Positions 1 to 10,705 of a stretch of 64,000 nucleotides of DNA are shown one piece after another. A program made the position numbers and the translations under genes. This DNA is from Wurfbainia villosa. Taxonomy: Eukaryota; Streptophyta; Magnoliopsida; Zingiberales; Zingiberaceae. The stretch spans positions 20,353,255-20,417,254 of the forward strand of contig CM046008.1 of assembly GCA_025175895.1 (NCBI GenBank), in the 5' to 3' direction. How positions within the stretch are numbered: the first letter of the stretch is position 1; the number at the start of each line of letters is the position of its first letter. The notes under the pieces are model-generated. The model did no database searches, was not told the DNA's origin, and worked only from the letters and a program-made list of their open reading frames with translations.

Positions 1-2
1 TG

Positions 3-116
3 TACAGGGAGGATCTTATGCAAGTGGTAGCCGCTGTGATGGATCAAATGTCACAGAAGGCCACCTCGAAGAAGATGAAGGACGATGATGCACCCGATGA
101 TGACTCTGAAGAAGAG
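3..116 (+). CDS. possible host exon fragment, function unknown
   Basis: The frame starting at base 3 is open and reads a lysine- and methionine-containing stretch (VVAAVMDQMSQKAT) followed by an acidic Asp/Glu tail (DDDAPDDDSEEE). It ends at GAAGAG followed by GTAGTT at 117, which resembles a plant 5' splice donor. The bases from 117 to 158 are T-rich like an intron, and the LTR nest begins at 159. The composition differs from all the retroelement sequence around it. I do not recognise the protein. It could be the end of an exon of a cellular gene whose intron holds the whole nest, or a scrap of another mobile element. No start codon or upstream exon can be judged because the window begins here. 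Confidence 0.3.
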
Positions 117-158
117 GTAGTTAGATTTTCTCACCCAAAGAATGATTCCTCTTGTGTT

Positions 159-170
159 TGTTATTGGATT
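159..170 (-). repeat. left edge of LTR J (minus strand)
   Basis: TGTTATTGGATT at this point continues, after removal of element A (171-54387), into AGAGAAGCATCGCTAGAGG at 54393. On the minus strand this makes an LTR 3' end of the type ...CTCTAGCG...AACA that the A and D families also show. No primer-binding site lies to its left, so this should be the outer end of a 3' LTR or a solo LTR. Bases 166-170 (GGATT) are the left TSD of element A. Confidence 0.5.
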
Positions 171-1319
171 TGTTGGTTCAGGGGCACTAGTTAATCGAAT
201 CTTGGTTTTGATAATGACAAAGATTCATAGTTAGGCTATTTTGTTATATCATATGCTATGCTAAGTGTGCAGGTATTGTATTAGATTTTTCCAAGGTCAA
301 CGACACTAGGAGAATCTCTAAATGAGAAACCTCAGTGGTCAATGACACCAGGAGAATCTCGAGACGAGAAACCTCGGTGGTCGGGTGACACCAGGAGAAT
401 ATCGGAAGGAGAAACCTCGGTGGTCAGGTGATGCCAGGAGAATCTCAGAAGGAGAAACCTTAGTGATCAAATGACCAAAAGCTAAGTGACGGGCAGGAGG
501 ACCAAAGGTAAGCTCTGGGTGTGGAGCGATGGTAAGGACGCATCCTCGGTTAGAGGACAATCCTAGGCATCGATCCGACCAAGGCTTTCGGAGGAATGTC
601 GAAGTCGAGATCGGACATTCAAAGGACTGTCACACTGCATGGCATTTTGCATCTCTTGTGCTAACCTTGTGTTGTAGGACTTCTCAAGTGCAACAGTCGA
701 CTGGAGGTGTCAGCAGTCGACTGAAGACAGTCGACTGCCAAAAGGATCAGTAGATTGATGTCGACGAATTAGCCTAGTGCACAAGGTCAAAGAGATAGAG
801 ATCGATGTCGCCATCTCATGATAAGATAGGCCGCCACCTCAAGATAAGATCTATGAGTTTTGGATCTGGATTGGGACATATTCCAAGGAGACAATCTACA
901 AAAGGAGGAGAGGACTCAAACCCATGAATCAATCAATGAACTCCTAAGTGTGCCGACTCTCCGCAATCCTTCGTGCTACAACACTACTCTGACCGTACAT
1001 CCGCTACAAGTTATTTGTCAATATCTTTTACTTTTTAATTATTATTTGCAAAGAGGAGTGGTAAGGTTGTTACCTCTTCCTCTATATCAATGTATTCGGT
1101 TGTCTCTTACCTCCAACAAGGAAGAGATTTTTAGTGTTTTGCCCTTCGGAAGCGATCAAGGATCGCAGGGCCTTGGATTAGAAGCCAGTGGGCTTTGAAC
1201 CAAGTAAAAAATACTTGTGTTTTGAGTTTTAGTTTTCCGCTGCGTATTTTATTTAAATCGACGAAAAGAAAAGTTTTACGAATGCTATTCACCCCCTCTA
1301 GCGTTTTCTTGATCTAACA
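171..1319 (+). repeat. 5' LTR of element A
   Basis: It starts TGTTGGTTCAGGGGCACTAG and ends CTAACA just before the primer-binding site. It contains tandem 50-bp-scale repeats of the type ACACCAGGAGAATCTC...GAGAAACCTC (about 305-455) and three copies of the palindrome CAGTCGACTG (694-703, 714-723, 728-737). The TATA position reads CTACAAAAG at 896-904, whereas the 3' LTR has CTATAAAAG at 53961-53969. The 5' promoter box is therefore damaged. Confidence 0.9.
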
Positions 1320-1321
1320 AT

Positions 1322-1333
1322 TGGTATCAGAGC
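1322..1333 (+). promoter_or_regulatory. primer-binding site of element A
   Basis: TGGTATCAGAGC, complementary to the 3' end of plant initiator tRNA-Met, lies two bases after the LTR end. It primes minus-strand cDNA synthesis. Confidence 0.93.
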
Positions 1334-1469
1334 GAGGGCGCTCAGATTCGGTGCAACCACCGATCGGGCATTTTCTTTTCTTTATTTTTATTTTTAATTA
1401 TCTCCCGCACTACTAATCCAAGAGCAAGTCTTGAGACTTTTTGTTTTGTTTTTTTTAAGTATTGGATGA

Positions 1470-1763
1470 TTGTTGACCGAGCTAACCATGGAAGAGCATC
1501 CCACAAGGCATAAAGGTAACAATGTAAATTTAAAATTTAAATCGCATATTATTTGCTTCAAGTGTAGGGAGAGAGGACTCTATAAAAATAAGTATCCTAC
1601 TCGTAAGACTGGAACGACGCAATCAGCGACAAAGGAGACACATTACCAGGAGTCCGGAAGGACAAGGAGCACATCAAATGCTTCGGGTGCGAAAGATTCG
1701 GTCACTACAAGAATGGGTGCACGGAGAAAAAGGTTAGTAATATTAATAATTTTGAAATGTTGA
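1470..1763 (+). pseudogene. gag: element A Gag remnant with two zinc knuckles
   Basis: This is the nucleocapsid part of a retrotransposon Gag, which packages element RNA in cytoplasmic particles. The frame from 1470 reads HIICFKCRERGLYKNKYP, a CCHC knuckle in which the His and the last Cys are replaced (Leu and Tyr). A second, intact knuckle (CFGCERFGHYKNGC) is encoded at about 1671-1742 in a different frame, so a frameshift separates the two. The N-terminal Gag domain seen in element D (24637-25881, minus strand) is missing: the frame begins with a short unrelated leader only about 140 bases after the primer-binding site. The region is a decayed, internally deleted relative of the D Gag. The assignment as Gag is secure from the knuckles, and the start at 1470 is arbitrary. 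Confidence 0.75.
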
Positions 1764-2577
1764 GTTTTAGAATACTTGATAATTTAGATAAATTGTGCGT
1801 TAAATCTAGTAAATTCATTAATTGTTATCAATTAATTAATACAATTAATAATTCAACTAATAAAAAACTAATTAATTTATATTTAATTAGTTTTAATAAT
1901 AATAATAACAATATCTTGGAAGAAAATGATCAAATTAATCTAACATTTGATAAAATTAACCAAGAGTTTAATCAAATTTTTAGTTTGATCAACATAGACC
2001 TAGATCAAGTCAAGGATAAAACCAATCTAAGATTTAATTAGAATAATCAAAATCTAAATCAGAATAATCAAACATTACGACAGAACCATCAAACCATAGA
2101 TTTGATTCATCTAGATAATTCCGAATTAAAAAAATTCTATTTTGAAAATTTCAACCATAAAAAATTCGAAATTAACTTTAAAAAATTCCAAAGATAATAT
2201 AAATAATTATAAAATAATAATAATTCTACTTTGAAAAATTCTAATAATTCTATTAAAATATTTGCTTGAAATTTTTTATTAATAATTCTATTGTTGAAAA
2301 ATCTAAAAATCTTATCTTAAAAAATTCTAATAATAATTCTACTTTTAAAAATTATAATAATAATTTTACTTTTAAAAAATCTAATAATCCTATTAAATCT
2401 ATTTTAAATTCAAAATCTAACTTAATTAAAAATTTAAAATTAAATAATCAAACTAATAAAATTAATTATAATAGAGTACCATTTTATTATATAAAAATTA
2501 ATAATTTAGCAATTAAACCTTCAACTTTTAGAAATTCAACAAATAAAAATCTACCTAAGAAGCAACCATTTCTTTGA
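1757..2577 (+). pseudogene. Asn-rich C-terminal extension of element A Gag
   Basis: The stretch is very A/T rich, with many AAT codons. It holds two open frames (1757-2041 and 2266-2577), rich in Asn, Lys, Ile and Leu, separated by stops. Patterns such as QNNQNLNQNNQ near 2045-2085 suggest a former coiled or low-complexity tail after the zinc knuckles. In D the same place holds a Lys-rich segment and a coiled coil. No enzymatic motif is visible. It may simply be expanded AAT-like repeat, and coding status is doubtful. Confidence 0.4.
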
Positions 2578-3652
2578 ATTGATTGAACATAACATGCTTA
2601 TGCATACATATCATTTTAATTAATTACCATGCTTATTTTTATCATATCATACATACTAGTCTTAAATTAAATCTCATAGAACGGTTAGATAGGAAATGAC
2701 TAATTAACCTTGATAACATAGTATCAGGACACAGTGAGATGATAGTACGTTAGGGAAATGAAGTCTCGTGTATCCGGGTTAGATAAAGAGTATCTAGCTT
2801 GGTGTACTTGGCTAAGTGGAACTAGCTGAAGCTATCTCACCACATCCTAGACTAGTTATACCAGGTAACCCTAAGTGAATTAAGTGCACAATTTCTTAAG
2901 ATTGACTTTGTCTAAGAAAGTGGTCGTTGTTTCGATCAAAGAAGGTTTCTGTGCCTCGCCATGACCTGGAAGCCATATTTTGAAATGTTTACTTAATTAA
3001 CTAAAGGTTAAATCCAAATCTAACCCAAGGTTAATTAATTTTCAAATCATTAACATTAACTAAGTAAAATTAAATTCATCTCATAACACTTATAAGGATA
3101 ACTTGGTTGATCATATAGAATAGGTGAGATAGTAAAGACAACAAATTTAAAATAGATTTGAAAACGATTTCAAAATTTATATATACATAAATAGATTCTT
3201 AAAACTATTTTTATTGGTTGGCATGATTGTTGTGTGTAGTTATACGTAGTTTTCAAAATAACTATGCTTCTTAAAATGATGGTTAGTTGACCAATATTGA
3301 ACGTCTAAATCCTTAGGTCAACTTTAGACAGCTAGACCCTCTGGACACTTAGGTGAGTCTTCCTTGTGGGCACCAAGGATGTCATAAGAGTTTATCAGAC
3401 AAAAGGGGAGACCCTCTAGATAAGCCTTACTTGTGACTAACAAGGATGTTAGGTTAAGGGGGAGGTTCTAATTGGATAATCATCATAGAAGTTGTTAAAA
3501 ATATTATTATTTTTTTAAAAAAATTATCCCAATACTTTCAAAATTTAAAATCCTTCTATTTGATAATATGCCAAGGGGGAGAGAAGAGTTAAGTTGGACA
3601 AACTTAGTATCTCTAGCTACCTCTAGTTTGGCAAAAACCCAATAGACATGTG
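2578..3652 (+). other. noncoding interior of element A
   Basis: No coding potential is seen. The region contains several G/A-rich tracts (AAAAGGGGAGA near 3400, AAGGGGGAGG near 3458, CCAAGGGGGAGAGAAG near 3571), of the kind found upstream of copia 3' LTRs. A 66-base segment at 2908-2973 closely resembles one in the leader of element B (6352-6417). Element B is inserted at 3653 with the left TSD ATGTG at 3648-3652. Confidence 0.7.
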
Positions 3653-5552
3653 TGTTAGTTATAGCCCTAGAACCAATCATGTGATGGTTGAATAGGGAAC
3701 ATTTTGTATCATATTCTATAAAGGCAAAGGATTGGTTATTATATTTACATCTTGCTTGTGCCAGCTAAATTAAATATAATAATGCCCTAGAAAAGTAGGT
3801 TCTTATCTACAGCACATCAATTGGCAGAATTGATTATGAGAGGTTGTAGAGAACACTTTCCTAAATGTTCCTAGTCAAGTATTAATATGCAAGGGCAATA
3901 TTAATACATAAAGACTAGCATGTAGGTCAATTGATGACTTGATCTCACAAGTCATGGATATATGATATCAAGTTGACACATGGGTATATATTAGAGAATA
4001 TATACTGAACTGACCCGCCATGAGAAAGTTTCATGGATCGTCATATGAGTGTCATAAACTTTCTCATGTGACTATGAATAGTCCTCAAACCTGAAGTCAC
4101 TACGGTTCCCTACATAAGGAGTTATGTACTTTGGTATCGTCAAACGTCACCCGTAATAGGGTGGACCATAAAGGCGATTACTGGGTATATAACAAATTAT
4201 GCGGAGGGATGTGAGTGATGTAGATGGGATCTATCCCTCCCATATGACGGGAGTGATATCTGTGGGCCCCTTGATTGAGTGGAACTACTAAAACGCATGG
4301 CCATGCTCGAATGAGTCAATATGAGATATTGAGCTCATTTGGTTGAGTTAGTTTACTCAGGGATCAAGAAACACATAGATTGATCGAGGATGACCGCCTC
4401 TATGCCTCATTGGTCAATCTGATATCAAGGATAGAAGGACACTTTCATACATTATATTATTCTAGGTAATGTTAGTCGGATCTTGACTTATCTCGTAACT
4501 TGGGTAGCAATGATGTATTGCTAGATGTCGCTCATTGCTTGTGTATCTAAAAGAGTTTAGATCCACTGCCAACGTTATGAGAGCCTATAGGGTCACACAC
4601 AAAGAGCATGATGATTAGAAGAATTAGTGCATTCTAGTTTGACTAGAATAATTTGGGAATAAGCTTAAGTACAAAATGGTTTTTGGACTTTAAGCTTAAA
4701 GAGAATTTTAGCTTATTGATTTAATGAGATTAATTCAATATGCTAAACTTAATTGATTTAATAAGATTAATTCAATATGTTACCTTATTGATTTAATGAG
4801 ATTAATTCAATATGATAACATAAGCTTATTGAATTAATAAGATTAATTCAACATCCATGAATGCCACATAAGCATGCCACCTAAGCATGCCACATAAGCA
4901 TGCCACCTAAGCATGCCACATAAGCATGCCACCTAAGCTTGATGAGTTGGAAGGAGACAAAGGGTTTTGACCCTTGGATTTCCTCCACATGTGGCCGGCC
5001 AAAACAAGGAGGATAACTCCTTGTTTAATTATCTTTCAATGCCATTGATTGCATTGAATGTGATAGGAGATGAAAGGTTTTTCAAATCCTATAAAACACC
5101 CCATGGGGTGGCCGGCCAAAGGGGTTGAGTGGAGCTTAAGGCTTGGTGAGAGCTTGGTGGGAGAGGCTTTTGTTGTGTGGTTTTGTGAGTGTAAGCTAGC
5201 AAGAAGAGTAGTCTTCTTCTTCCTTTCTCTTCTTCCCTACCTTCCTCTCCTTTAGGGACTTCTCTAGCAAGAAGTAAAGGAGAGATCTTCTAGTTTTCTT
5301 TTGTGAGACAAGAGCTTGCTCGTGTGGATACATATAGAGGCACGGACATTTGAACGTGCTAAAAGATCCAACACATCCAAGGAAAAGCGGGATTGCAAAG
5401 GGCACGCAACAAAGGTAGAACTCTCCTATAAGATAGGTTTTCTTTTGAGAAATTTATTTTTGTACGAGTTTTTCTTTCGCAAAGGATCACTTGGAAGGAT
5501 CCTAATTTTTCCGCTATGCGTATATGCTATTTTGCATAAAGAGATCCCAACA
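3653..5552 (+). repeat. 5' LTR of element B
   Basis: A TATA box CTATAAAAC is at 5089-5097. Upstream of it lie two repeat blocks: four degenerate copies of TTGATTTAATGAGATTAAT (4711-4852) and a minisatellite (4863-4937). The motif GTGGCCGGCCAAA occurs on both sides of the promoter region (4991 and 5109). The 3' LTR (10706-12576) is shorter, partly because it has one minisatellite unit fewer. Confidence 0.92.
4863..4937 (+). repeat. 26-bp minisatellite in B LTR, 3 units
   Basis: Alternating 13-base subunits GCCACATAAGCAT and GCCACCTAAGCAT are repeated three times here. The corresponding stretch of the 3' LTR (about 11919-11967) has two units. It lies about 150 bp upstream of the TATA box. Confidence 0.9.
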
Positions 5553-5554
5553 AA

Positions 5555-5566
5555 GGGTATCGAGCC
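5555..5566 (+). promoter_or_regulatory. degenerate primer-binding site of element B
   Basis: GGGTATCGAGCC follows the LTR end CCCAACA. It resembles TGGTATCAGAGCC with several changes. Confidence 0.65.
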
Positions 5567-6752
5567 ACTTATAAAGATCGTATAAAAATAGTCTTTCTCT
5601 ATTTTATATATGATATAGAAGTAGGATAAATTTTATTATGAGTTGATAATTGCATTAGCAATTTTTCAAACATAATAAAATATCCGATGTCTTTTAAAAG
5701 TTAAAAATGACATGGTGCATGGTTATGGCCTAGTTCCAAAAAGTTTGTGAATGTGTGTTGTAATTCTTAATACGGCCTGCGAGTCGTGCCTTTCTCCTAA
5801 AATCTTGTTGTAAAATTAGTTTTAGACTCGAATATAACTCGAGTATTTCTCCTTTTGTAATATACAAAATAAAGATGGAGGGTCCATTGGAAGATGATGT
5901 TACAAGGAGGAAGTCAACAACACACGACAACCAAAAGGAAGCACTTGGGAGAAGATGCTATCCCTAGGTTGACCAATCAATCTTCTCATTGGCTTGAGAA
6001 GATTGTAGAATAAGGGTCATAACCATGACACACTTAGTATGCTAATATGTATGTGATGCATGTTAATTTAGCTTATATGTGATGTATGCTAATATGTATG
6101 TGATGTATGTTTAAGTTTATTTCTTAATAAGTCTAAACGATATGCCTACCAAAGTTTGGTACTCACTACTTCCTCGATCATTTGTTATTGGGTTTGCCAA
6201 AGCAAAGCAATGCATTTTATCTTGGAAGAGTGCGAGTGGACAATCGTGATGTCCCGCTATCAAACTTGGTTAAGACTTAATTAAGAAAGTAGAGGCATAT
6301 ATTAGCTTTGAACATAAGTTTTAAAAATTAGTTTTGTGTGATTTAACATCACTTTGTCTTAGAAGTGGTCGCTGTTCGATATCAAAGAAGGCCTCGTGGC
6401 TCGCCACACCGAAGCCGGTTTAGGAATAAGCACTAAACTAATCTAAACTTAACCAAAGCTATTAAAGAGTTACATCGTATGTAATTGGCAAAAGATTGCC
6501 TACCTAATCATAATACTACGCCTTGGGCGATTGAAATAAAGCTAACCAAGATGAATTATGATGTGGATCTTTATCCCATATAAATTTATAGCTAAATAGA
6601 AGCTAATGATGTAAGCAAAATGTGTTTGCCTACATCAATAATTAGCTCATATCAAAGCTATGAGAATTTAGTGGGAGCCTCATTTAATTAAAGGCCTAAT
6701 TAAATGACTTAGGTATGATACTTAGTTTTGCATTTTAATGTTGTAGATCACC
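5567..6752 (+). other. untranslated leader of element B
   Basis: About 1.2 kb lies between the primer-binding site and gag, A/T rich, with no supported ORF. It contains the segment at 6352-6417 that is shared with the interior of element A (2908-2973). Confidence 0.7.
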
Positions 6753-7536
6753 ATGTCATCTAACACGACACACCCCTCAACTTCATGATCTGCTCCTGAG
6801 AAAGACAAGCTCAATGGAGCTAACTTTCTAGATCGGTATAGGAACTTGAGGATTATCCTCAAGCAAGAACGTAAATCGTATGTCCTAGAGCAGTCTATCC
6901 TCGAAACACACCGCCGCTACCACTCGTCTAAAAAGGATGCTTATAAGAAGCATCAAGATGACGATTAGATGTGTCATGTCTTATGCTTGCCACCATGAAC
7001 TCCGAGCTTGGAAGCAACATGAGAACATGGATGCCTATGATATGGTTGAGCATTTAAAACAACTATATCAAGGACAAGCTAGGCACAGCGCTTTTGAAGT
7101 GTCTAAGGCTCTTTTTGCATGCAAGATGCAAGAAGGAACACCTGTAGGAACTCACGTACTTAAAATGATTGGGTACGTTGAGAACCTTGAAAGACTAGGT
7201 TTTCCATTGAGCCAAGAATTGGCAACCGATGTTATCCTGCAATCATTGCCGGAAGCATATAATCAATTCGTCATGAATTATAACATGAATGAAATTGATA
7301 AACCTTTGCCTGAGATTCTCAGCATGTTAAGAACTGCTGAACCGAATCTCAAAAAGAAAGTTAGTAATGTACTAATGGTCAAGAAAGGCAAAGGTAAGCG
7401 CAAAGGCAAGGGTAAGACCCAAGCCAAAGGCAAGGCCAATTCATCCACTTCAAAGGGTAAAGGTAAAGTACCTAAGGAAGGGGACTGTTTCCATTCTGTA
7501 AGATCGACACCGAAGGAACTGCAAAGTCTACCTTGA
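6753..7536 (+). pseudogene. gag: element B Gag (copia type)
   Basis: This is the capsid precursor of a Ty1/copia element. The first ATG after the leader (6753) begins a frame reading MSSNTTHPSTS, then a stop, then EKDKLNGANFLDRYRNLRI, the usual N-terminal copia Gag motif. A shift near 6950 moves to the frame opened at 6937, which carries the typical middle of the protein: ENMDAYDMVEHLKQLY, LFACKMQEGTPVGTHVLKM, DVILQSLPEAYNQFVMNYNM and a Lys/Gly-rich basic tail. The zinc knuckle starts as CFH near 7488, but its second half (RHRRNCKVYLEEVK) is in another frame from 7505, so the knuckle is split by an indel. Unlike the G family, the central HVLKM...NYNM block is present. Confidence 0.85.
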
Positions 7537-9275
7537 GGAAGTAAAGAATAAAAGAAGTGGGACTTCTGCCTCAGGTATACACGTTATAGAAGTTAATCTA
7601 TCTATTTCTTCTACATGGGTATTAGATACCGGATGTGCATCTCACATTTGTACTAATGTGCAGGGACTGAGAAATAGTAGACTAATGGCAAAAGGTGAAG
7701 TGGACCTACGAGTAGGCAATGGTGCAAAAGTTGCTGCTGTAGCTGTAGGAACATATTCTTTGTCTTTGCCCACTGGGCTTATCTTAGAACTAGAGGAGTG
7801 CTTTTATGTACCTGCATTAACAAAGAACATAATCTCTATATCTTGTTTAGACAAGAAAAACTTCTCTTTTATAATAAAGGACAAATGTTGTTCCATTTAT
7901 TTGAATGAAATGTTCTATTGTAATGCACCACTTATGAATGGTCTCTATGTTCTAGATTTAGAAAACCCAATTTATAACGTAAATACCAAACGGTTCAAAT
8001 CGAATAATTTGAACCAAACATATCTCTGGCACTGTCGCCTAGGTCACATAAATGAAAAACACATATCCCAACTCCATAAAGATGGATTATTGGACTCATT
8101 TGATTTTGAATCATATGAGATATGCGAATCTTGTCTTTTAGGAAAGATGACTAAAACTCCATTTAGTGGACATGGCAAGAGAGCGACGGACTTGTTAGGA
8201 CTCATACATACTGATGTATGTGGCCCTTTCAATGTCGAAGCCAGAGGAGGCTATAAGTACTTTATTACTTTCACTGATGATATGAGTAGATTTGGCTACT
8301 TATATTTGATGAGAGACATAAGTCAGAATCCTTTGAAAAGTTTAAAGAATTCAAGAATGAAGTACAAAACCAACTTGGTAAGCGTATTAAGCTACTTCGA
8401 TCAGATCGAGGTGGTGAATACCTTAGTCAAGAATTTCGTCATCACCTGGCTGAGTGTGGGATAATATCCCAACTCACTCCACCTGGAACACCACAATGGA
8501 ATGGTGTATCTGAAAGGAGAAATCGTACTCTATTAGATATGGTACGATCAATGATGAGCCAGACTGATCTACCTACTTCCTTTTGGGGTTTAGCTCTAGA
8601 GATGACCACTTTCACATAATCGCGTCCCATCAAAAGCCGTAGAAAAGACACCATATACGTTATGGGTGGGAAGAGTCCCAAAATGTCTTTTATAAAGATT
8701 TGGGGTTGTGAAGCTTATGTTAGAGGCGTCAAGTCTCGGATAAACTAGGACCCAAATCAGATAAGTGTTATTTTGTAGGATATCCCAAGGAAACTAAGGG
8801 ATATTACTTTTACAATCCCACACATGGCAAGGTGTTTGTTGCCAGAAATGATGTCTTTCTAGAAAGAGAATTTATTTCTAGAAAAACTAGTGGGAGTAAA
8901 ATTCATCTTGAAGAAATTCAGGATGAAGATAACACTAAGGCTTCGATGGAAAATGAACGTGCACCACAAAGTGTTGTGGATGAGGAAATTGTTGCCCAAA
9001 GAGTTGTGGAGCAAACACCTGTTCAAGTAGACCAACCTCTTCGTAGATCTGATAGGATCCGTCGTCAACCCGAGAGATATTCTTTTCTCTTGGTAGACGG
9101 TGAAGTATTGCTTGTCGATCTTGACGAGCCTACATCCTATCAAGAAGCTATGATGAGTCCAGATTCCGAGAAATGGCTAGAGGCCATGAGATCCGAAATG
9201 GAATCCATGTACACTAACCAAGTATGGACTTTGGTTGATCCACCTGAAGGGGTAAAACCCATTGAGTGTAAGTAG
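7505..9275 (+). pseudogene. pol: element B protease and integrase region
   Basis: The frame from 7505 continues through the aspartic protease motif VLDTGCASHIC (about 7620-7650) and the gag-pre-integrase zinc domain (WHCRLGHINEKH ... CESCLLGKM, about 8030-8145). It reaches the integrase core with its first catalytic Asp in HTDVCGPF (about 8205). A frameshift near 8320 moves the next part, including RSDRGGEYLSQEF and NGVSERRNRTLLDM, out of the main frame. That stretch is still legible to about 8600, so the second Asp and the Glu survive as sequence. More shifts and stops follow. A C-terminal piece is readable at 8832-9275 (RRSDRIRRQPERYSFL, then the linker to reverse transcriptase). It ends at TAG where copia proteins usually have Trp (ECK-stop-VFK), a single G-to-A change. 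Confidence 0.87.
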
Positions 9276-10691
9276 GTCTTTAAAGTAAAGACTGACATGG
9301 ATGGTAATAAGCATACCTATAAAGGTAGATTGGTGGCTAAAGGATTCAAACAAATTCATGGTATTGACTATGATGAAACCTTTTCACCAGTTGCGATGCT
9401 TAAATCCATTCGGATCATACTTGCTATTGCAGCCTACCACGATTATGAGATCTGGCAGATGGATGTCAAAACCGCTTTTACGAATGGAAAGCTACTCGAG
9501 GATGTGTACATGACACACCGAGGGTTTTGAAGATCCAAAGCATCTGGAAAGGTATACAACCGCAAAGGTCCATTTATGGACTAAAGCAAGCCTCTCTGGA
9601 ATCTTCGATTCGATGATGCAATCAAGGAGTTTGGTTTCATCAAGAATGAAGATGAACCTTGTGTCTACAAGAGAAATAGTGGGAGCACAGTTGTATTTCT
9701 TGTCTTGTATGTAGATGACATACTTCTCATCGGAAATGATATTCCCTCACTCCAGTTTGTGAAGATGTGGTTAGGGAATTGTTTCTCGATGAAAGACTTA
9801 GGTGAAGCTGCCTATATTTTAGGCATCAAGATCTATAGAGATAGATCTAAAAGATTACTTGGCCTAAGTCAGAGTACATACATTGATAAAGTGCTAGATC
9901 GTTTTGCTATGCAAAATTCCAAGAAAGGATTTCTGCCTTTATCACATGGTGTGAGTCTTTCGAAGACTCAATGTCCCTCTTCTAAGGAGGAGAGAGATCG
10001 CATGGATAAGATCCCTTATGCATCTGCTATAGGGTCTATCATGTACGCCATGCTTTGTACTCGTCCTGACGTCTCGTATGCTTTGAGCATGACGAGTAGA
10101 TACCAGTCGGATCCAGGTGAAAGTCACTGGATAACAGTCAAAAATATTCTTAAATACTTACGAAGAATGAAAGAATATTTCCTGATATTTGGAGGCAATG
10201 AGGAGCTAGCTGTAAAGGGTTACAGTGATGCAAGCTTCCAAACAGACAAGGATGACTATAGATCGCAATCGAGTGCGTGTTTTGCTTGAATGGTGGAGCC
10301 GTGAGTCGAAAAGTTCAAGCAGACACGCTTGCCGATTCTACAATGCCGAGTATATTTGCGTCGTCCGATGCAAAGAAAGGAGGTTGTTTGGCTCCGCAAG
10401 TTCATCAGTGAACTTGGAGTAGTTCCTAGCATTGCAGATCCAATAGACCTCTATTGTGACAACAATGGGGCTATTGCACAGGCTAAGGAACCTCGATCAC
10501 ATCAGCGGACCAAACACATACTGCGGCGCTTCCATCTCATTCGAGAGATCATCGATAGAGGAGATGTGAGGATATGCAGAGTACCGACAGAAGCTAACAT
10601 CGCAGATCCATTGACCAAGGCTTTGGCACAAAGGAAGCATGATGGTCACACTAGGTCACTAGGTATTAGATATCATAGTGATTGGTACTAG
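9276..10691 (+). pseudogene. pol: element B reverse transcriptase and RNase H
   Basis: This is the copying enzyme of the element. After the TAG at 9273 the same frame reads GRLVAKGFKQIHGIDYDETF and MDVKTAFTNGKLLEDVYM up to a stop at 9530. The region 9530-9704 is shifted and partly deleted. The catalytic YVDD motif is at the start of the frame 9705-10289, followed by KDLGEAAYILGIKIYRD and PYASAIGSIMYAMLCTRPDV. RNase H begins there (GYSDASFQTDKDD), is frameshifted around 10250-10330 and resumes at 10329-10691 with YCDNNGAIAQAKEPRSHQRT and ANIADPLTKAL. At least three frame breaks make it inactive. Confidence 0.9.
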
Positions 10692-10693
10692 TG

Positions 10694-10705
10694 CTAGTGG
10701 GAGAT
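10694..10705 (+). promoter_or_regulatory. polypurine tract of element B
   Basis: CTAGTGGGAGAT lies directly before the 3' LTR. It is the plus-strand primer for cDNA synthesis. Confidence 0.8.

Noticed and set aside
1322..1333. tRNA gene fragments at TGGTATCAGAGC sites
   Set aside because: Only 12-13 bases match and each lies directly beside an LTR end, so these are primer-binding sites.
5196..5405. 69-codon minus-strand ORF identical to one at 12222-12431
   Set aside because: Both lie at the same place in the two LTRs of element B. Identity reflects the LTR pair, not a gene family.
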